A stretch of DNA of 64,000 bases from assembly GCA_047947135.1 (NCBI GenBank), contig CP170457.1, forward strand, positions 2,170,001-2,234,000, written 5' to 3'. Below, piece by piece: positions 1 to 7,728 of this stretch. The translations under genes were made by a program, and so were the position numbers. Within the stretch, counting starts at the first letter, position 1. Each line of letters opens with the position of its first letter. Origin of the DNA: Planctobacterium sp047947135. GTDB lineage: Bacteria > Pseudomonadota > Gammaproteobacteria > Enterobacterales > Alteromonadaceae. Under the pieces are notes generated by a model. That model worked only from the letters and a program-made list of their open reading frames with translations, was not told where the DNA came from and made no database searches.

Positions 1-460
1 TTGCGGCCATCGGGGCTGCGCTTTGTGGTGACTGAAACGGTGAACCAAGGGTAATAACCTGTCGCACCTGTTCCGGCATCAATCGCGCCACTTCTCTGGC
101 GAGTATACCTCCCAGGCTCCATCCGATAAGTGATACAGGTCCTTCTGAATCACGGTAAAAGTCCAACACGCGCTCCAATAAAACATCATTTATGAGCCGA
201 CTAGAGTTTTCCAGATGCTGTCCTAAATTACGGCCTAATTTCCAGCCTTCGACCTGATAGCCTTTCATTTTCAGGAAGCGTCGCATCGCGGCCGTTGATG
301 TGTCACTGGCTAAAAAGCCAGGTAATACCATCACGCCATGACGCGGCCCGGTTGGTGCGCGCAACAGGAATGGCAAGCTGAGCGTACTGGCACTAAACTC
401 AAAAAAAGTTCTGCCTTCCAGTAATGTATGTATGACCTTTGGGCGTTTAAAACTCGACAT
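1..460 (-). CDS. alpha/beta hydrolase, 3' end outside window
   Basis: This reads leftward from an ATG at 460 and runs off the window. The visible product of about 153 residues opens with MSSFKRPKV and contains a nucleophile elbow GWSLGG about 115 residues in, typical of alpha/beta hydrolases; the catalytic Asp and His would lie beyond the edge. It starts 5 bases after the stop of the wax ester synthase/DGAT gene, so the two are probably cotranscribed. That suggests a lipase or esterase role in storage-lipid turnover (inference). Family call is firm, substrate unknown. Confidence 0.8.
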   Translation of the reverse strand, partial: MSSFKRPKVIHTLLEGRTFFEFSASTLSLPFLLRAPTGPRHGVMVLPGFLASDTSTAAMRRFLKMKGYQVEGWKLGRNLGQHLENSSRLINDVLLERVLDFYRDSEGPVSLIGWSLGGILAREVARLMPEQVRQVITLGSPFQSPQSAAPMAA

Positions 461-465
461 TAATC

Positions 466-1923
466 TTAATCATCACCCAATTGTTGCGAGATACTACCTT
501 CACCCGCTTGTTGATTCAGCAGCATCAGTGCCGCTTCTTCCAATTCGTTGGCTGATTCACGAATATATCGGGTAAAAAGGTTCATATCCGGCATGATATT
601 GGCCGATGAGGTTGGGCTAAGGGAGAGGGTGCCGTTATAGCTAAATACCGGAATAATCAAACCCATGCCGTCAATAATTGGCGCTGTCCCCATATTTAAC
701 AGCAATTTATGCCCAGACATGTAAAGAGGCACTTGCGGCCCAGGTACATTGGTTATCACCAAATTGAAAATAGGGTTGTGCTTTTTGGCGATATTGGCCC
801 GACTATAGTATCGGGCGGCGACACCCGCCAGACCAAACGGAATCACTTCTGCAATTTCCATGAGTTTTTTAGCATCAACAGCGTCCTGATAGAGCTTTCC
901 TATGGTGGTATTGATATGGATAGTTTTTAATCGCTCGATTGGGTCTTCTTCATCAGTCGCCAACTGAATGTACATGGCTGTTACCTGATTACCCATTTCA
1001 TCTTTGCTGTCTTGGGTTCGTGTTGAGACAGGGACCATTGCAACCAGTGGTTTCTCTGGTAGTTCGTTTTTTCCCTGCAGGTATTTGCGCAGGGCACCGG
1101 CGCAAATTGTCAGTACCACATCGTTGAGGGTGGCGTCTTTAACAGACTTACGGATGGCTTTGACTCGACCCAAATCCAGAATAGATGAATCCCATATTCG
1201 TTCGGCGCTGACAATGTCATTAAAGCGCGTTTTAGGCGCGCTGAATGGCAAGGTGGGCATGTCTATGCCGTAGACTTTGGAAATGTAACTGGTTTTGAGA
1301 GTTGCTTTGCCTGTTTCCCATAGTATGCCTGGGAGTTTTGTGGTTCGGGATGCCAGGTTCAGGGCACCTTTTGCCAGCAAGCCCAATGAACTAGGGGCGT
1401 CAGCGGTGTGTTTCTCTTGTTTCGGGGGAATGGCTCGCGATTTAGGAGACAAGTCGTATAACATGCTCATCAATTGAGCACCGGATTTACCATCAAAAGC
1501 GGCGTGGTGAACTTTTGAAATCAGCGCAACAGAGCCTTTGGGTACTTGCGCAATATTGTCTATGCCCTCTACAAATGTAAATTCCCAAAGAGGTCTCTCT
1601 CGATCCAGTTTTTGGGAAAATATCTTAGAAGCAAGATAGCGTAACTCCCGCTATCCGCCAGGTGTAGGGAGCGCGGTGCGAAATAAGTGTAAATTAAGAT
1701 CAAAATCTTTGTCATGTAACCAGTGTGGTCGATCAACATTTAAAGGTGAAGACACCAGTTTTTCTGTTAAACGGTCAACTGTATGAATTCGATCTTCAAT
1801 AAATTTTTGAAAGGTCGCAAAATCCAAAGAACCTTCTAAAACAGCGACCCCTCCGATATGCATTGGGATCTTAGGTGACTCAAGAAATAAAAAAGACGCG
1901 TCCAGACCAGAAAGCGGTTGCAT
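466..1923 (-). pseudogene. wax ester synthase/diacylglycerol acyltransferase interrupted by amber codon
   Basis: Members of this family make wax esters or triacylglycerol from acyl-CoA. The N-terminal part (MQPLSGLDASFLFLESP) and C-terminal part lie in one frame. The catalytic HHAAFDG motif is at codons 139-145, and a conserved C-terminal region contains NLVITNVPGPQVPLY. An in-frame TAG at 1651-1653 (codon 91) separates them, in the context PTPGG-stop-RELRYLAS. Many relatives have Trp or another residue there, so a single TGG to TAG change explains it. A restart at the ATG at 1473 would lack the HHxxxDG motif and should be inactive. Restored length is 485 residues, normal for the family. It could be a true nonsense mutation or a sequencing error. 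Confidence 0.85.
1651..1653 (-). other. in-frame amber stop in WS/DGAT gene
   Basis: The plus strand reads cta, giving TAG in the gene frame. Sequence on both sides encodes the same conserved protein without a frame change, so this is a point nonsense change and not an indel. Confidence 0.85.
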
Positions 1924-2007
1924 TACACATTTCCAACATCAAGTGATATCGCTAAGTATATTCATGAACATCAATAATTGAAAATGACAGGCCAATTTAA
2001 AGGCTGG

Positions 2008-2781
2008 TCAAGCATCGGCAAGACTACCCAGCAGGTTTTGGATCTGATCTTTCAAAAAGAAATTAATATGCTGATGTTGCTCAATATAATCCAACATTGC
2101 CATTGCTGCGTGGGGGGTGCGATCGTATCCCAGTGCAAACTGAGAGACTTGTTTTGCTGCAATTGGACAGGCTTTCTCTAAGCCACCTTCCAACGAGGTT
2201 TTTTTTGCATGCTGCTGGTTAAACTCCCAGATATCTATCAGTGTCAGAAGGTGTCCAAGCGCATAATGTTGCACGTAATAAAATGCTGATAGTTTATCCC
2301 CTTTATGCCAGCACCTGAGCCCAGTAAGTAAGTGAGTACATACTTCACCAAGAAGCCAGGTCACGTTTTGCTGGGTGTGCGCTGGTTTTGATTCCCGTAG
2401 TTTCGGTAGCGCTTTGTCTAATGGACGGCGGCACCAGTAGCAAGCCATGTCGGTACTAATCTGCTCAAAATCTGATTCTTCCACAATGCTCAAATGGCAA
2501 TATATACCATCGGAAAATATAAATCGGAAACTGTTGTCAGTGCACTGGTATTTAAAGGCAATGTGCTGAATATCGCTTAGCCAGGACAGATCCCGTATAA
2601 GTGGTTCTCTGGTATTAGTTTCTACTACCAGGGTGAATGAAATATCACTGTCATTCTGTCGAATTGTGGTGAATGAATGACCATCCTGAGGGAGAAATAA
2701 GGCTAATGCGCTGGCATTATTTTCGATGCAAGTTCTAATTTGACGGAGCCTTTGTTGAACTAATTTTTCGTCAATTAACAT
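2008..2781 (-). CDS. hypothetical protein, possibly nucleotidyltransferase-like
   Basis: About 257 residues from the ATG at 2781 (MLIDEKLVQQRLRQI). The open frame continues upstream to 2886, but the extra 35 residues look unlike protein and neither start has a good ribosome site. The N-terminal half has a stretch (NDSDISFTLVVET) resembling the DxD strand of nucleotidyltransferase folds, followed by a helical C-terminal half, an arrangement seen in aminoglycoside-adenylyltransferase-like proteins. The usual GS motif before the Asp pair is missing, so activity is doubtful. No functional partner is apparent among its neighbours. I do not recognise the family with certainty. Confidence 0.55.
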   Translation of the reverse strand: MLIDEKLVQQRLRQIRTCIENNASALALFLPQDGHSFTTIRQNDSDISFTLVVETNTREPLIRDLSWLSDIQHIAFKYQCTDNSFRFIFSDGIYCHLSIVEESDFEQISTDMACYWCRRPLDKALPKLRESKPAHTQQNVTWLLGEVCTHLLTGLRCWHKGDKLSAFYYVQHYALGHLLTLIDIWEFNQQHAKKTSLEGGLEKACPIAAKQVSQFALGYDRTPHAAMAMLDYIEQHQHINFFLKDQIQNLLGSLADA

Positions 2782-3138
2782 GTTTATACTTCGCCATTTC
2801 GTCCTTGATGTTTGCCTGTTGGCATGATTTCGTTTGTTGAGAGACATTTGTAGCCTATAGAGAGGGGCAGACTCAACGTTTCGCATACGTATTCATAACA
2901 AATTGTTTACATATTGTGTGCCAAATAACCACAACCGGCCGGTAGAGATGAAATTAGCAGCAGAGAGTTGAGCACCATTTGGAAATGCCTGAAGAAGTCC
3001 AAAGCAATTAATAACGGCAAACAATGTTCATAAAGGGCTTAACAAATTGGGATTCCCGATTATTATGGCATCTGAAAAACCTAATTATGCTTCACGCACA
3101 ACTCAGATCTACACATCCCGGGACGGAACATTAATTAC

Positions 3139-4353
3139 ATGGTCAATATTTCCAACTCTAAACTCACTCACTATTGTTTGTTGCTGTTGTTTTCTGCACT
3201 ACTTGCATCCTGCGCCACTCATGAGCAATACATAGCTGCTCAGAAAAAGCACGTGGATGTTAGCTTGCCTTCTTTGGAGATGCTGGATTTAGCCCCAGAG
3301 AAGTTCAATATTGAGACGCCGGCTTCACTGACCACGCTTACTCCCAGACAGCGACAGGAGTTTTTGACCTATATGGCATCGCCTGATTTACAAACGGTTC
3401 CTAAGCATCGTCGGTTGTTTGATTATTTAGACAATAAAGTCGGGGGATTTGATTATCGAGGGGATACTTATTCTGCCAGCGTTGCATTGGATAAAAATGC
3501 CGGGAATTGCCTGTCTCTGGCATTGCTGACGACAGCGTTAGCTAAAGCGGCAGGGGTTGAGATTGGTTATCAGAAAATCAACACAACGCCCGTCTATAAA
3601 AAGCAAAGTGATGTACTGCTGCTTTCATACCATGTCAGGGCATTTCTATTTGATCCAGACTATCAGGCTCGCGATGATGTTATGGTATTCAGACGTCCCC
3701 GACTGATAGTAGATTATTTCCCGGATAGAGGCGACATCGGTGCCTCGGCCATTTCAGAGCGCCAGTTTTTAGCAATGTATTATCGCAATATTGCCAGTGA
3801 TAATATTCTAAAAAATGAACTGGATCTTGCCGCTGCCTACGCTCAGAAGGCGTTGGAGCTTGCCCCTGCGAATGCTGAAAATGTTAACTTAATGGCCGTA
3901 ATCCTGAAGCGCAGAGGCAATATTGCACAGGCGATACAATGGTATGAACACGGTCTGTCTCATACTGAAAGCAACATCAATTTATTGAGCAATTACAAAG
4001 TGTTGCTTGAGCAGCGTGGTGAAACAGATAAAGCACATGTTTTGGCGCAAAAGCTTTTAGAACTGAATGACCCAAACCCTTATGCCTGGATAAAGGCTGG
4101 TCATGAAGCCTTTCAGCAGGAGCAGTATCATGTTGCTATGCGATATTTCCAGAAAGCAATTGATGATGCGCCGTATCTGGACGATGCTTATTTTGGTCTG
4201 GCCAAGAGTCATTTTGCCCGAAATGAATTTCGGCAAGCGGCTGAAGCAATGGAAATAGCGGCGGAAAAGGCATTTGAAGAGTCGGAACGCTCATTGTACT
4301 ACGCTAAGTTGGCTACCTTACGCAGTATGCCGCATCAACCTCAACGCAATTGA
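3139..4353 (+). CDS. TPR-repeat lipoprotein with transglutaminase-like segment
   Basis: 404 residues. The N-terminus is a type II signal peptide with lipobox LLASC (Cys at about residue 25), so the protein should be anchored to the inner face of the outer membrane or the periplasmic face of the inner membrane. Residues about 110-190 contain GNCLSLALL, then a His in SYHVRAF and an Asp in FDPDY, in the Cys-His-Asp order of transglutaminase-like domains. The rest (about 220-395) is tetratricopeptide repeats (ALELAPANAENVNLMAVI, AIQWYEHGL). It stands alone, followed by a long intergenic stretch. Substrate or partner is unknown. Confidence 0.75.
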   Translation: MVNISNSKLTHYCLLLLFSALLASCATHEQYIAAQKKHVDVSLPSLEMLDLAPEKFNIETPASLTTLTPRQRQEFLTYMASPDLQTVPKHRRLFDYLDNKVGGFDYRGDTYSASVALDKNAGNCLSLALLTTALAKAAGVEIGYQKINTTPVYKKQSDVLLLSYHVRAFLFDPDYQARDDVMVFRRPRLIVDYFPDRGDIGASAISERQFLAMYYRNIASDNILKNELDLAAAYAQKALELAPANAENVNLMAVILKRRGNIAQAIQWYEHGLSHTESNINLLSNYKVLLEQRGETDKAHVLAQKLLELNDPNPYAWIKAGHEAFQQEQYHVAMRYFQKAIDDAPYLDDAYFGLAKSHFARNEFRQAAEAMEIAAEKAFEESERSLYYAKLATLRSMPHQPQRN

Positions 4354-4472
4354 GATTAATCCTGAACGACTAACAAACCCATGAGCAACCCCTGCGATAT
4401 TGGTTAAGTACTTGATATTTAAGAAGATATCAACTTAATCATAGCTAATTTCTGTGGGGCTCGTGTTGGGTT

Positions 4473-4489
4473 AATTGGTAAGACCATAT
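4473..4489. promoter_or_regulatory. candidate PdhR-type operator
   Basis: The site AATTGGTAAGACCATAT matches the GntR-family PdhR consensus ATTGGTNNNACCAAT with one or two mismatches in the right half. PdhR senses pyruvate and controls pyruvate and respiratory genes in E. coli and some TCA genes in other gammaproteobacteria. It lies about 290 bases upstream of acnB, so a role in acnB control is inferred. Confidence 0.5.
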
Positions 4490-4570
4490 TTCCAATTTAT
4501 GGCGACAATAAAAAATTGAAAGGTGCATTGCATTTCAATTATGCCGTGAAGTCACTATAATTACGGCTCT

Positions 4571-4682
4571 TGGTAACAAATGAATGCCTTACATAAGATA
4601 AAGTAGCGGCCAAATGGGTGATACCAGCAAAGGTCTCATCGCGATTTGAATGCCAAAACAAGCATTCATCTATTGGTTACCA
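4571..4682. repeat. long-range inverted repeat in acnB leader
   Basis: The left arm TGGTAACAAATGAATGC (4571-4587) pairs imperfectly with the right arm at 4662-4682, which carries GCATTCAT and GGTTACCA separated by extra bases. The arms enclose about 74 bases. It could fold in the acnB transcript or mark an old insertion. Confidence 0.45.
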
Positions 4683-4778
4683 GTAAAGACAATTCATACG
4701 AATTCGTCGGTCATCGGCTGGCGAACTCCAAGCAACGACTGCTGATGAGCAGAGTTGAACTAACAAGAGGACCATGTT

Positions 4779-7391
4779 GTGTTAGAAGCTTATCGTAAAC
4801 ACGTTGAGGAACGCGCCGCGGAAGGTGTGCCACCTAAGCCCCTCAATCCAGAACAGACAGCTGAATTAATCGAGTTGATGAAAAACCCACCAGCTGGAGA
4901 AGAAGATTTTCTGGCTGAGCTGCTGGCAGAGCGTGTGCCTCCGGGTGTTGATGAAGCCGCGTACGTTAAAGCCGGTTTTCTGGCCGCAATCGTCAAAGGT
5001 GAAGCAACATCTCCAATCGTTTCCAAAGAAGCAGCCGTGCAATTATTAGGCAATATGCATGGGGGTTATAACATTGTCACGTTGATTGATTTATTGGAAG
5101 ACAATGATTTGGCTGAATTGGCTGCTGAAGAACTGAAACATACGTTATTAATGTTCGATGCCTTTCACGATGTCGAAGACAAAATGAAAGCAGGCAACAA
5201 ATACGCCAAAGATGTGGTTGAGTCATGGGCAGAAGCCGAGTGGTTCAAATCACGTCCTGAAATTGCAGAAAAAATTACTTACTCGGTATTCAAAGTAACA
5301 GGTGAAACCAATACCGATGACTTGTCTCCAGCCCCTGATGCCTGGTCTCGTCCCGATATTCCGCTGCATGCCCGCGCTATGTACAAAATGGCCAGAGATG
5401 GTATTGAGCCAGAAGTTCAAGGTGAAGTCGGCCCACTTAAACAAATTGAAGAAGTTCAGTCAAAAGGTCATCCGGTCGCTTTTGTTGGTGATGTTGTTGG
5501 CACAGGGTCTTCACGTAAATCTGCGACTAACTCCGTACTGTGGTACTTCGGTGAAGACATGCCTGGTGTGCCTAACAAGCGTGGTGGTGGTGTATGTATC
5601 GGTAGCAAAGTTGCCCCTATTTTCTTTAATACCATGGAAGATGCAGGTGCGTTGGTATTCGAAGCAGACGTCGATAAACTGGAAATGGGTGATGTTATCG
5701 ATATTTACCCATTTGAAGGGAAGATCACCAATCATGAAACCGGTGAAGTACTATCTGAATTTAAATTAAAATCTAAAGTCATTCTGGATGAAGTGCGTGT
5801 TGGTGGTCGAATCAACATGATTATTGGTCGTGGTTTAACTGAAAAAGCACGTGAATCCTTAGGCTTACCAGCTGCAGACTTTTTCCGTACGCCAGAACAA
5901 CCCAAAGCATCAGATAAGGGTTATACATTGGCGCAGAAAATGGTGGGTCGCGCATGTGGTGTTGATGGTGTGCATCCAGGTACCTACTGTGAACCTAAGA
6001 TGACCACTGTTGGTTCTCAGGACACAACTGGGCCAATGACTCGTGACGAGCTGAAAGATTTGGCTTGTTTAGGATTTACTGCGGATTTAACAATGCAGTC
6101 ATTCTGCCACACCGCTGCTTATCCCAAGCCAGTAGATATTGATACACAGCACACTCTACCCGACTTCATTATGAATCGTGGTGGTGTTTCGTTGCGTCCA
6201 GGCGACGGCATTATCCACAGCTGGTTAAACCGTATGTTGTTACCTGATACCGTTGGTACGGGCGGTGATTCCCATACACGCTTCCCATTAGGTATTTCTT
6301 TCCCTGCCGGATCTGGCTTGGTGGCCTTTGCAGCGGCAACGGGTGTGATGCCGCTGGACATGCCAGAATCCATCCTGGTGCGCTTTAAAGGTAAGATGCA
6401 GCCTGGCATTACCCTGCGTGACTTAGTGCATGCCATTCCGCTATACGGTATCAAGCAAGGTCTGTTAACTGTTGAGAAGAAAGGCAAGATCAATGCATTC
6501 TCTGGTCGTATTCTTGAGATTGAAGGTTTGGAAGACTTAACAGTAGAACAGGCCTTTGAATTGTCAGATGCATCAGCGGAACGCTCTGCGGCGGGTTGTA
6601 CAATCAACTTGTCGGAAGAAACCATTGCTGAATACCTGCGCTCGAACATAACCATGTTGCGTTGGATGATTTCTGAAGGATACGGCGATGCTCGTACACT
6701 TGAGCGTCGTGCCGTCAAGATGGAAGAGTGGTTGGCGAAACCAGAACTGATGCGCGCCGATGCCGATGCCGAATACGCTGAAGTGATCGAAATTGATCTC
6801 GAAGACATTAAAGAGCCTATCGTTTGCTGTCCGAATGATCCGGATGATGCGAAAGTATTATCTGAAGTTGCTGGTGATAAGGTTGATGAAGTATTTATCG
6901 GCTCTTGTATGACCAACATAGGTCACTTCCGTGCTGCTGGTAAATTGCTGGAGCAAAACAAAGCGCCACTTGCTACGCGTTTGTGGATGTCGCCACCAAC
7001 CAAGATGGACCAGGCACAGTTGATGGAAGAAGGGTTCTATAATATCTATGGCAAAGCCGGAGTGCGAACTGAAATGCCAGGATGTTCATTGTGCATGGGG
7101 AACCAGGCTCGAGTGGAAGCCGGTGCAACAGTGTTATCTACCTCAACCCGTAACTTCCCGAATCGTTTAGGTGATGGTGCCAATGTCTATTTGACCTCGG
7201 CTGAACTGGCATCCGTTGGTGCTATTTTGGGTAAAATCCCAACTACTCAGGAATACATGGAATATGCGAGTAAGATTGAATCAATGAATTCAGACATCTT
7301 CCGCTACCTGAACTTTGATCAAATGCCGGACTTCAAAGCGGCGGAAGACAGAGCGAAGAAAGATATTATTCCAACGCTAAATATCGCGTAA
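4779..7391 (+). CDS. acnB: bifunctional aconitate hydratase B / 2-methylisocitrate dehydratase
   Basis: AcnB interconverts citrate and isocitrate in the TCA cycle using a 4Fe-4S cluster; the B type also acts on 2-methyl-cis-aconitate. The 870-residue product matches E. coli AcnB (865) end to end: the HEAT-like start MLEAYRKHVEERAAEG, the swivel domain with GDVVGTGSSRKSATNSV, and the catalytic core. The cluster ligands fall at Cys710 (GSCMTN), Cys769 and Cys772 (PGCSLCMGN), the same numbers as in E. coli. The start is a GTG at 4779 preceded by AAGAGG 8 bases upstream. The gene is monocistronic, ending in a strong terminator. As in E. coli, a PdhR-like site upstream suggests pyruvate-linked control. 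Confidence 0.98.
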   Translation: MLEAYRKHVEERAAEGVPPKPLNPEQTAELIELMKNPPAGEEDFLAELLAERVPPGVDEAAYVKAGFLAAIVKGEATSPIVSKEAAVQLLGNMHGGYNIVTLIDLLEDNDLAELAAEELKHTLLMFDAFHDVEDKMKAGNKYAKDVVESWAEAEWFKSRPEIAEKITYSVFKVTGETNTDDLSPAPDAWSRPDIPLHARAMYKMARDGIEPEVQGEVGPLKQIEEVQSKGHPVAFVGDVVGTGSSRKSATNSVLWYFGEDMPGVPNKRGGGVCIGSKVAPIFFNTMEDAGALVFEADVDKLEMGDVIDIYPFEGKITNHETGEVLSEFKLKSKVILDEVRVGGRINMIIGRGLTEKARESLGLPAADFFRTPEQPKASDKGYTLAQKMVGRACGVDGVHPGTYCEPKMTTVGSQDTTGPMTRDELKDLACLGFTADLTMQSFCHTAAYPKPVDIDTQHTLPDFIMNRGGVSLRPGDGIIHSWLNRMLLPDTVGTGGDSHTRFPLGISFPAGSGLVAFAAATGVMPLDMPESILVRFKGKMQPGITLRDLVHAIPLYGIKQGLLTVEKKGKINAFSGRILEIEGLEDLTVEQAFELSDASAERSAAGCTINLSEETIAEYLRSNITMLRWMISEGYGDARTLERRAVKMEEWLAKPELMRADADAEYAEVIEIDLEDIKEPIVCCPNDPDDAKVLSEVAGDKVDEVFIGSCMTNIGHFRAAGKLLEQNKAPLATRLWMSPPTKMDQAQLMEEGFYNIYGKAGVRTEMPGCSLCMGNQARVEAGATVLSTSTRNFPNRLGDGANVYLTSAELASVGAILGKIPTTQEYMEYASKIESMNSDIFRYLNFDQMPDFKAAEDRAKKDIIPTLNIA

Positions 7392-7406
7392 TGTGAATAG
7401 TTGATA

Positions 7407-7434
7407 GAAAGCCGGGCTTGCCCGGCTTTTTTTT
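7407..7434 (+). terminator. rho-independent terminator after acnB
   Basis: A 9-bp perfect stem AAGCCGGGC / GCCCGGCTT with a 2-base loop is followed by a run of T, 16 bases after the acnB stop. Confidence 0.92.
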
Positions 7435-7445
7435 GGGCGGAATTC

Positions 7446-7465
7446 CATACAGAAAAGGTCAGCAC
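7446..7465 (+). repeat. direct repeat copy 1 (remnant of MITE-like right end)
   Basis: CATACAGAAAAGGTCAGCAC occurs here and again, exactly, at 7641-7660, 195 bases later. The distance equals the length of the palindromic unit at 7471-7665, so this looks like the right end of a preceding, mostly lost tandem unit. Confidence 0.8.
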
Positions 7466-7470
7466 TCGCT

Positions 7471-7665
7471 AGGGCGTGCTGACCTGTGGGTTCGTCATAA
7501 AAGTGTTTTGCTCTGCATCGTGAGCTTTTGACTTACGACTACATGGAAGCAGTAGGTAGAGTGACTCAGGAGACAAAGCCGAGCCCACCAGGCCTGCAAG
7601 CTCAATCTTTGATCAAAACGCTTTTATGGCGAACAAAATTCATACAGAAAAGGTCAGCACGCCCT
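7471..7665. mobile_element. MITE-like palindromic unit, 195 bp
   Basis: Perfect 15-bp terminal inverted repeats AGGGCGTGCTGACCT (7471-7485) and its complement (7651-7665) bound the unit. A second inverted block (7491-7509, TTCGTCATAAAAGTGTTTT, against 7615-7633) continues the symmetry with two mismatches, making long imperfect ends. There is no coding sequence inside. This is the architecture of a miniature inverted-repeat element or a REP-like palindromic repeat. No target duplication is obvious, and the parent element is not in the window. Confidence 0.55.
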
Positions 7666-7728
7666 TGTATACATTGACGGATATTTTATTCCTGACTAGC
7701 ATTGTAGATAAAGTATGAAACCTGACTT

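Larger units (their letters stand above)
4354..4778. other. acnB upstream intergenic region
   Basis: 425 bases without a credible gene. It contains a hairpin at 4402-4440 (TTGATAT and ATATCAA around an 8-base loop, extended by a bulged stem), a PdhR-like operator at 4473-4489 and a long-range inverted repeat with arms 4571-4587 and 4662-4682. This probably holds the acnB promoter and leader. No T-rich terminator is visible for the preceding lipoprotein gene. Confidence 0.6.

Noticed and set aside
2934..2943. Palindrome ACCGGCCGGT
   Set aside because: Short, isolated and not positioned next to a convincing promoter.
6119..6919. Long antisense open frame within acnB
   Set aside because: Low-complexity Ser/Arg-rich translation, opposite a fully conserved gene; a shadow frame.
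7456..7485. Hairpin AGGTCAGCAC / GTGCTGACCT as a second acnB terminator
   Set aside because: No T run follows, and it is explained by the MITE-like ends meeting head to head; the real terminator is at 7407-7434.
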